A DNA stretch of 16,639 bases, from the NCBI GenBank assembly GCA_027382625.1, contig JAJKFJ010021197.1, positions 1 through 16,639 on the forward strand. Direction: 5' to 3'. Shown here piece by piece: positions 10,981-16,639 of this stretch. The position numbers were made by a program, and so were the translations under genes. The first letter of the stretch is position 1. The number at the start of each line of letters is the position of its first letter. Source of the DNA: Tetmemena sp. SeJ-2015. Its lineage: Eukaryota; Ciliophora; Spirotrichea; Sporadotrichida; Oxytrichidae. The notes under the pieces are model-generated. The model was not told where the DNA came from and ran no database searches. It was given only the letters and a program-made list of their open reading frames with translations.

Positions 10981-11178
10981 GGATTTCAACTCTCTTTTTA
11001 ATTTGTAAATGTAATTAATTAAGTTTAAATTAAGGTGGCTATGATAGTGAGAACGAGGTTTAATTTTATTTAAGTCGTATTAAATTCTTCATATAAAACA
11101 TTATAGTTGAAATTTTAATTAAAATCGGTGATTGGTTAAAATAATAAATGGAGAGTTGCAAAATGGTGACAGTTGAAA

Positions 11179-12360
11179 TCACAGATTCACCCCTGATCTG
11201 CAGCTTTGTTCGATAGCTTATTAAAAATTAATATAAGTTTCTTCTTTAATCATCTTCATAGCACCTCTCAGCAGCGAGATATGTCGCGCGCTTTCTTCTT
11301 CATCATCATCATCATCTTCTTCATCTAAACTTGTGTCGTTTATAACTCTTGAGTGAGCACTCCCACACAAAAGTTGCAAGGATGAAAAGTTCTTAGAATT
11401 AAATGCTGAATCGAATGGTGTAATTATTATTTAAATCTGACACACTTCAACTGCCACTGATTTATTCCATTTTAATTTAATATCTAATTTAATTCTCTTT
11501 TTTATTAAATTCTCAGCTATAATGAATGATAAAAAGGTGAGAAAAGGCAAAATATAGTCTTTCAATTCAAGACAGCTCTCTTAAATAAATTTTAATTATG
11601 GAATACAGTGCGTCTTTTGAAATAAATTAAAATAATTCATAATTAAAAATGAACTTAAAATTATATAAAATATTAACTAAATATAAAAGTGGATGCTCAT
11701 TGATCTGATTAAAAATATAAAATTACCTCAACCAAGGTAAAGAGTTTTAGTTGAAGAGGTAAAGAAGTGTGTAAATCATGGATTCTAAATCATCATGGAA
11801 TGTGTATAGACTATATTAGTGCTGCTACACACTCATGAACCCGTGGGTCCCTACTACCTGACTTGAAACCCCGTTAAACGTAATATACTACGAATGTTAT
11901 TTGTTGAATCTAAAGCTGTGAATGCTTAGTTAAAAAATAATGATTAGTTCATTAGTAAGTGCAAAGTCTATCAGAATTAAAAATATCAAATTAAAAAATG
12001 AAGAATAATATTGTCACCTTTCACTAGAATGTTCGATGGCTTTATGTCTCTGTGCAGCAAATTCATTTTATGTAGCTATTATAGAACTTCAAAATAATTT
12101 AAAATTTTACTTAATTTTTATATAATTAAATAAAACTATTAAAAAAGTGAAAAGTATTTGTTGCATATATAGTTTTATAAAATGATTGAGAGAGACGACA
12201 CTTTATCTCAAAGCTGTTTCGGCATAATAGTAACAGCACAGTATTTCTTTTTTTCTAATTCTTATCCCATAAATTTTTATTTGATGATTAAAAAAAGTAT
12301 CTCAAAAAATATGTTGTCGCTTAATTAATATCATTCATTTTATTATGTGGCCTAATGAAT
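11179..12360 (-). CDS. casein kinase 1-like protein kinase
   Basis: The product would transfer phosphate from ATP to Ser/Thr of target proteins. The minus strand shows, in order, KKKYCAVTIMPKQL (about 12248-12211), LQQLHKMN followed by the catalytic loop HRDIKPSNIL (12054-12025), a 50-base intron (11968-12017, GTGACA...TGATAG), DFALTN in the DFG position, VVGTHGFMSVQQHQYSL, FHDDLESM (to 11777) and NQNSLPW (to 11732). GT-x-x-x-x-S and DDLES...SLPW are hallmarks of the CK1 family. The Gly of DFG is Ala. The glycine-rich loop is not identified. In-frame TGA codons at 12331-12333 and 12208-12210 lie in the N-lobe, so introns, an inactive gene or read-through must be considered. A C-terminal part, open from 11640 to TGA 11179-11181 and probably joined by an intron starting GTAATT near 11726, contains ESCLELKDYILPFLTFL and an acidic run (DEEDDDDDEEE). 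Three decayed copies lie in the window. Confidence 0.75.
11968..12017 (-). other. intron in the CK1-like kinase, 50 bases
   Basis: Minus-strand sequence GTGACAATATT...TTCTGATAG. Splicing joins ILVK to DFALTN in phase, uniting the catalytic-loop exon with the activation segment exactly where a kinase needs it. The unspliced frame meets a TGA inside the intron. Confidence 0.75.
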
Positions 12361-12428
12361 ATTTTTTAACAATTTATAATTTTATACTTCATTTTTCTGT
12401 TAAATATGGGATGAATAGAAATTGATGA

Positions 12429-12611
12429 TCATTTAAAAAAAAACTCGACAAATACAATCTTCCTAATACAGAGCAAGCTGACTAGTATTTAGCAGTAGCA
12501 AATGATGTTATCTCTAGGTTTTAGCTAATATTTCGAGATGCTGGTCAATTTTTGAGCTAGTTGAATGGATTTTAGTATTTCTATTTCACTTTAAGATTGT
12601 TCAATTCTTGA
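12429..12611 (+). CDS. open stretch of 61 codons, possible exon
   Basis: Reads DKYNLPNTEQADQYLAVAND, then SRFQLIFRDAGQFLSQLNGF, to TGA 12609-12611, with balanced amino-acid use. There is no in-frame ATG, so an upstream exon would be needed; a CAG acceptor at 12472 is possible. The opposite strand, just upstream of the kinase N-lobe, is also open with plausible peptide, so this may be an antisense shadow. No family is recognised. Confidence 0.3.
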
Positions 12612-12669
12612 GAATTGTCTTACATGCTATTTCTAAACTTTTTATACCTATAGGAATATTATCATCCGT

Positions 12670-13042
12670 TCAGCCCAGATTTTTTCTGTAACAAAAAGTC
12701 TGAACGAACGTGACGAACCTCTTTTGATCTATTCTAAAACTTGGTACTGTAAGCGCTTCTTTTAGACCGAGTATTGCTAGAAAATATTTTTAAAAAAGTA
12801 ATTTGAGATATTTATTAATTCTTACAATTATAGGGAAAATTCAAGAGCTACTTCTTTACGATGATTAGGGTTGAAGAAACTATCTAAAAGTCAAAAAAAG
12901 AATAAAAATGTGGCTATTATAGTAAAAGCTGGCTTCCTAGCCTGGAGTGTAAATCGATACTGAATGTATAATATCTTACCTTAACTTATAGTTTAGAAAA
13001 AAGTGCCTCATTGTATTTACTAAAATTTGCATTCTGACTCAT
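12670..13042 (-). CDS. small three-exon gene, unknown function
   Basis: ATG 13040-13042 begins MSQNANFSKYNEALFSKL. Intron 1 (12884-12979, GTAAGA...TTTTAG, 96 bases) and intron 2 (12777-12825, GTAAGA...TTCTAG, 49 bases) join exons 12980-13042, 12826-12883 and 12670-12776 in one frame. The last exon reads SILGLKEALTVPSFRID and ends at TGA 12670-12672, for 75 residues in total. Intron 2 is not a multiple of three, so the join is informative. Another frame through exons 2 and 3 is also protein-like (NPNHRKEVALEFSLQ, then NTRSKRSAYSTKFQNRSKEV) and would need a different first exon. Exons further upstream are possible. Confidence 0.4.
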
Positions 13043-13059
13043 GTCTTGAGTTGCAGTAG

Positions 13060-14060
13060 CTGCTTCAGCTCATCTTTTCAAAAACCCATTTTATTAAATC
13101 ATCTTACAAATAAGTTAATTTAATCTTAAATTAGATATTATATTCAAAAAAAATCACTTTTTTATTTAAAGAGTTATATATGTGATCAACTATTTCTATT
13201 ATTTTTATAATAAATATATATTTTAAAAAGTTTTATTAAAAGCTAAATTTTCTAAATTGGCATTTTATTTTTGACAATTTAAATTTAATTGAAATTTACT
13301 TTTAAAAAAAGATTTAAAATTTGTTTTAATAAAGGGAATTTAATTTTAAATATCCTTGTGCTATTAATTTGAGTCTTGCGAGATATTTTATTTGTAATGC
13401 TTTAAAATATATTAAAGCTCGCAGAGATCCTAGTTTATGGGTTCCATTATAACAACTATTTAAAATTAAAAATTATGATTAAAATAAAATGTTTTTATTT
13501 TATAAATTATTACTTTTTATAAATGACTATTTAAATTCCTTATTAATTTTAAATTTTATTCTATAGCTTAGAATTTCATATTTGACTTTAATTATTATTT
13601 TGCAATATAATGTATCCGATTGCGTCTTCATTCTAACCGTGACACAAGTACCTAGGTACAATTAAAACCCAGAGAACAAGTTTACAATACTTGTCTTTTA
13701 TATATATTTTCCTCACAGTAATTTATATTTTATTTTTTTGCTCATAATTGCGATATCAAATAAATTCAAAACTATTTACGATTTTAATTTATTTTATTTA
13801 ATAATTAAACTGCTATTATAAATTGAAATTTAGATAGTATGTATTTAAAAAATGATTAAAATATAAATTATATTGGGTTAAAGTCAGCTCCCTCTTAGTT
13901 TAACCTTTTCAAGATAATTATTGGCGTTTTTATAATAAATAAGTTTTAATGATATATTTCATAAGATATATTCTTAAAACATGCAAATTAAATAATAGAT
14001 TTTAAAGTAATGTTAAAAATTAAATCATAGAATATTGAGCTTAAAAATCATAAATAATAT
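13060..14060. other. AT-rich region without a supported gene
   Basis: Long A/T-rich runs. Slightly GC-richer patches near 13370-13450 and 13615-13680 gave no convincing tRNA or protein reading. Confidence 0.4.
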
Positions 14061-14069
14061 AGGTTGAGT

Positions 14070-14552
14070 ATGGATACATCATCATGGATTGCTTTTACTT
14101 AGAAATACATGCTGTAAGATCTTTCTTCAAAGATTCATGATAATTACGATTTAAATAAAGAGCTAATTTAATTAAAATGTCGACTACAATTAGCAATACT
14201 ACATCAACAACAAAAAGCTCAACCTCTAAAACTTCAAGGTGACAGCCGAGGAGGCAAGTTTGCAGGACAAGTAAGACATCTCTCTCTTTCAGCAGAGGCT
14301 TATCTAGACTTGAAAGTTGATGAAATTACAAAAGAATGCTTGCATTTGGGAACTTTTAACTACGTCATGCATAATATTTGCTAGAATGAAAACTCTAAGC
14401 GACTACGACATCTAGAAGAGTATCCTTTTCTTCAACTGACAACTGCTCAAAGTGCAGAAACTAAAACTAGAGCTCAGACTGATGTAGTATTCTCTAAGAT
14501 CTTGGTTTAAATTTAGCAGGAGCTTCTCCCTTATTAAATTTAAACATAATGA
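14070..14552 (+). CDS. intron-free gene, 160 residues, unknown function
   Basis: ATG 14070-14072 to TGA 14550-14552 gives 160 codons, with nine TAA/TAG codons read as Gln. The base composition is clearly GC-richer than the flanks. The N-terminal half is Gln/Leu-rich and probably helical (LIQLKCRLQLAILHQQQK). It is followed by GDSRGGKFAGQVRHLSLSAE, LDLKVDEITKECLHLGTFNY and RLRHLEEYPFLQLTTAQSAE. Two segments share a loose R-x-L-x...F/Y-L-x-L pattern, faintly like Spa2-homology motifs, but I would not assign a family. A 22-base GTAAGA...TTTCAG sequence inside (about 14270-14291) looks like an intron, but removing it leads to a quick TGA, so it is probably retained. An alternative ATG lies at 14109. 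Confidence 0.6.
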
Positions 14553-14576
14553 ATTTTATTATATCTCTAATTAAAT

Positions 14577-14820
14577 TTATATATATTTGCCGTAAAACTC
14601 TTTTTTAAGTTTTTTTTTGATCTTTAATAATATTCTTATATTTTTAAAAAACATTAAATTAAAAAAAAAATAAAGTAAGGAAAAACCTTTTTTGTTTTTG
14701 GGTTTTAAATTTTCTTTAATTCGGAGGATAAGGGCAAAAGTCCCAAAACGCCCACTTGCAAGAGTTTTATCATAGATAAAAATTTTTCCACCTCCGAATA
14801 TTGATCCTGGTGGATTCAAT
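14577..14820 (-). other. GC-richer patch with short hairpins and an open frame
   Basis: TTCGGAGG (14720-14727) and CCTCCGAA (14792-14799) are inverted repeats. Between them GGGCAAAAGTCCCAAAACGCCC offers nested pairing. The minus strand reads NPPGSIFGGGKIFIYDKTLA, then SGRFGTFALILRIKENL, but there is no ATG and a TGA precedes it directly. It may be a remnant exon of the 3' side of a gene, or a small structured RNA; neither is proved. Confidence 0.3.
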
Positions 14821-14946
14821 CAAATAAAATAATGGATTGATCTATAATGCAAAGCTCTTTTTTAATATTATGATATTGAATTAAATTCAAAAATTATGTA
14901 AAAGTCTCTTATTAATATCTCTTTAATATATCAATCAATTTATTCA

Positions 14947-15487
14947 TCGAAAACACGATTTGCGAAAACACGAGTGCGAAAACATGACTCAAAACATGAA
15001 TGCTAAAACAAAAGTTCGCCAACATTAAATTTTAATAATAGCTGTCATCTAATGATTGTGATACATGACTTCTAAAACATGAGTGCTAAAACATGAGTGC
15101 AAAAACACGAGTACGAAAACATGAGTGCGAAAACATGAGTGCTCATACATGATTACCCAAACATTATATATAAAACATTTGTTGCCTTACACGAGTTCCT
15201 AAACATGAGTGCTAATACAAGAGTGCTCAAGTATGAATGCCCAAAAACATGAGTTCTCATACATGGGTTCTCAAACATGAGTTCTCAAACATGAGTGCCC
15301 AAACATGAGTGCCCAAGCATGAGTTCTCAAACATGAGTTATGAAACATGAGCTATGAAACATAAGTTACGAAGCATGAGTCACCAAGCATGATTCACCGA
15401 ACACGAGCATGAGCACAAGTTGCGAAGCATGAGTTATCAATCATGTTGAATCGATACATGAGATCTCAATCTTGATCTTCAAACATG
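14947..15487 (+). repeat. degenerate 14-base tandem repeat
   Basis: About 35 head-to-tail units with a consensus near AAACATGAGTGCYC. The array is broken at about 15025-15062 by a short unrelated stretch. Units vary mainly in the last four bases (GTGC, GTTC, GTTA, GTCA) while the CATGAG core is well kept. Period 14 is not a multiple of three, so it is not a protein repeat. Its right end overlaps the last codons of the transposase gene. It may be a subterminal repeat of that transposon (binding sites for its transposase) or an unrelated minisatellite. Confidence 0.9.
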
Positions 15488-16639
15488 GCCAAGGGTTAGA
15501 GTTTGAATCCATGTTTTTGATACTGAACAACCATAGTGATTTGCGTCTTCGTTTGATCAAGATCTTTGATTGCTTGAGCGATCGCCGTTCCAACATTCTT
15601 TTATAACGCGAATGTTAGTGTTGCAACGAGAATCATCAACTTACTTGCTATCAACTTTTGCTTTCTTAAGTTATCGTTTCAATTGACCAAAGAGTTGTTC
15701 AACAGGATTCAGCCATGTGAGTATTGCGCATTGAAGAGAACATGACACTTGAACAAAATTGCATGTCTCTAGTACTTGAGAATGTCTATGTATCACTGCG
15801 TTGTCCATGAACACGAGTACATCTTTGTTCTGAGTGTCGAGTGAAGATCTTACACTAAACAACGTTCTGTACACGAAGTTTTCAAACACCGTTGAGTCAA
15901 AACCACCTTCAAGAATTTGTGTTGCAATGACTTGATTTGCGATAGTGCTGAAACAATGACATCGAATACTACTATCTGCGATTCTTCTCTTTCCTCTCTG
16001 CCACAACTTCTTTCGCAACTTGGCCGAAACCTGCCAAGTGCTTTGTCTAATCTATTCGTGATTTGTCAATCAAGTTCTCTGTTGCATTCTCTTCCTCTGA
16101 TTCAAAGTCGTTCGTGTTATCAACTTGTGAAACATCAGCTACAAGTTTCGTTGAGCGATCAACTTCTTACCTTCTGAATCGCTCTCAACATTCTCGCCAC
16201 TGCCCACGTTTGAGTTTGAGATTGGACCACTGTTGCTTGATTCGAATGAATCATCTCTTGATTGCTTCTTCAGAGTGGAGGAAATGTATTCATCATTGTG
16301 CTCTGCAATCGGAGTGAGTTGAGTGCGCACTTGCACTGAACTTTCATCTTTAGAACCTAGCAACATCAAATTTGATTAGACATACTTGCTGCGCTCATCA
16401 AATCGAAATCGATTTGAGTCGTCTCCGCACTGAACTTATTTTACTGCCTTGCATGTTCGTTTTCCCCACTTTAGTTCGTGGAGTTGTGAAGCAATGTGCG
16501 GAGTGCGATAGCACTTCATCATTTCTATTCTATTGTAAAGTTTAAATTATAAATTCTAAATATCTGATTCGATTTTAACTTACACTATTTGAATTCGCTG
16601 ATGACTCATCTCTCTCCTCGTTTCATCTTCATTCCCGTT
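15466..16639 (-). CDS. Tc1/mariner-type DD34E transposase, 5' end at or beyond the window edge
   Basis: The minus strand reads IATQILEGGFDSTVFENFV, then VLVFMDNAVIH, and TWLNPVEQLFGQLKR. In the last two the catalytic Asp and Glu are separated by 34 residues, as in the DDE_3 endonuclease domain of Tc1/mariner elements. The first catalytic Asp may be the D of ENLIDKSRID. Upstream there is a helix-turn-helix-like part (EMMKCYRTPHIASQLHELKW) and a long acidic Ser/Glu/Asp-rich linker. Three introns are inferred: 16530-16583, 16139-16170 (32 bases) and 15948-15969 (22 bases); the last two are needed to keep frame. The C-terminus (AIAQAIKDLDQTKTQITMVV, then QYQKHGFKL) lies in another frame from about 15620, ending at TGA 15466-15468. 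I found no intron that fits, so a frameshift is possible. The usual YSP motif before LNP is altered (AILTWLNP). A candidate ATG is at 16607-16609. Activity is doubtful. Confidence 0.75.
15948..15969 (-). other. predicted 22-base intron in the transposase
   Basis: GTATTCGATG...TTTCAG on the minus strand. Removing it joins EKNRRQ to YTIANQVIATQILEGG in phase. Without it the upstream and catalytic frames do not connect. Very short introns are known in several ciliates. Confidence 0.5.
16139..16170 (-). other. predicted 32-base intron in the transposase
   Basis: GTAAGAAGTT...ACTTGTAG on the minus strand. Splicing joins VESDSE to ADVSQVDNTNDFESEEE, keeping the acidic linker open. Without it the frame soon ends at a TGA. 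Confidence 0.55.

Noticed and set aside
10830..11523. Plus-strand frame of about 230 codons without TGA
   Set aside because: It is antisense to the kinase tail. With TGA as the only stop in such AT-rich DNA, frames this long are expected by chance.
11693..11866. Plus-strand ATG frame of 57 codons (MLIDLIKNIKLPQP...)
   Set aside because: It is antisense to the CK1 activation segment (VGTHGFMS...DDLESM...SLPW), which is the convincing reading.
11800..11880. Possible tRNA in the GC-richer patch (GGGTTCATGAG)
   Set aside because: No cloverleaf arms can be drawn; the sequence encodes part of the kinase.
12182..12358. Plus-strand ATG frame of 58 codons (MIERDDTLSQSCFG...)
   Set aside because: It is antisense to the kinase N-lobe segment; likely a shadow frame.
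15917..16317. Plus-strand frames across the transposase region
   Set aside because: They are complements of the transposase exons and have no family signature.
1..16639. CRISPR array, rRNA or telomeric repeats
   Set aside because: No regularly spaced identical repeats, no conserved rRNA segments and no C4A4/G4T4-type or other telomeric arrays were seen.

Overview
The window reads as ciliate nuclear DNA that uses the code in which UAA and UAG mean glutamine and only UGA stops. The best evidence is a casein kinase 1 (CK1)-like kinase on the minus strand around 11.7-12.1 kb. Its diagnostic segments (HRDIKPSNIL, VVGTHGFMSVQQHQYSL, FHDDLESM, NQNSLPW) are joined in one frame only if TAA and TAG are read as Gln and a 50-base GT...AG intron is removed. 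The DNA is very AT-rich (roughly three quarters or more by eye). Introns look short (about 20-100 bases, mostly GTAAG...TAG). I cannot tell which ciliate this is, or whether it is germline or somatic DNA; no C4A4/G4T4-type or other telomeric repeat is visible.

Layout: 1-536 holds the 3' end of a plus-strand gene with two small introns. Decayed copies of the C-terminal part of the CK1-like kinase lie at about 1.15-1.51 kb (minus), 2.4-3.17 kb (plus) and 5.25-5.97 kb (plus). Positions 3588-4335 form a near-perfect 748-base palindrome that is much richer in GC than its surroundings. Minus-strand coding sequence runs from 5233 to 4651. It shares short peptides with the large gene at 7.4-10.3 kb and with the palindrome. 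The large gene (10277 to 7442, minus) is a multi-exon gene for a probable membrane protein. The CK1-like kinase occupies about 12.36-11.18 kb (minus). A small three-exon gene lies at 13042-12670 (minus). An intron-free plus-strand gene of 160 codons lies at 14070-14552. A degenerate 14-base tandem repeat covers 14947-15487 and abuts a DD34E (Tc1/mariner-type) transposase gene on the minus strand, which runs off the right end.

The main theme is duplication and decay: one recognisable kinase with three broken relatives within 11 kb, repeated membrane-protein segments, a fresh inverted duplication, and a transposon with a satellite at its 3' side. Exon boundaries are read by eye. With UGA as the only stop and this base composition, long open frames arise by chance on both strands, so openness alone was given little weight. 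Peptide motifs, consistent splice phases and agreement between copies were given more.
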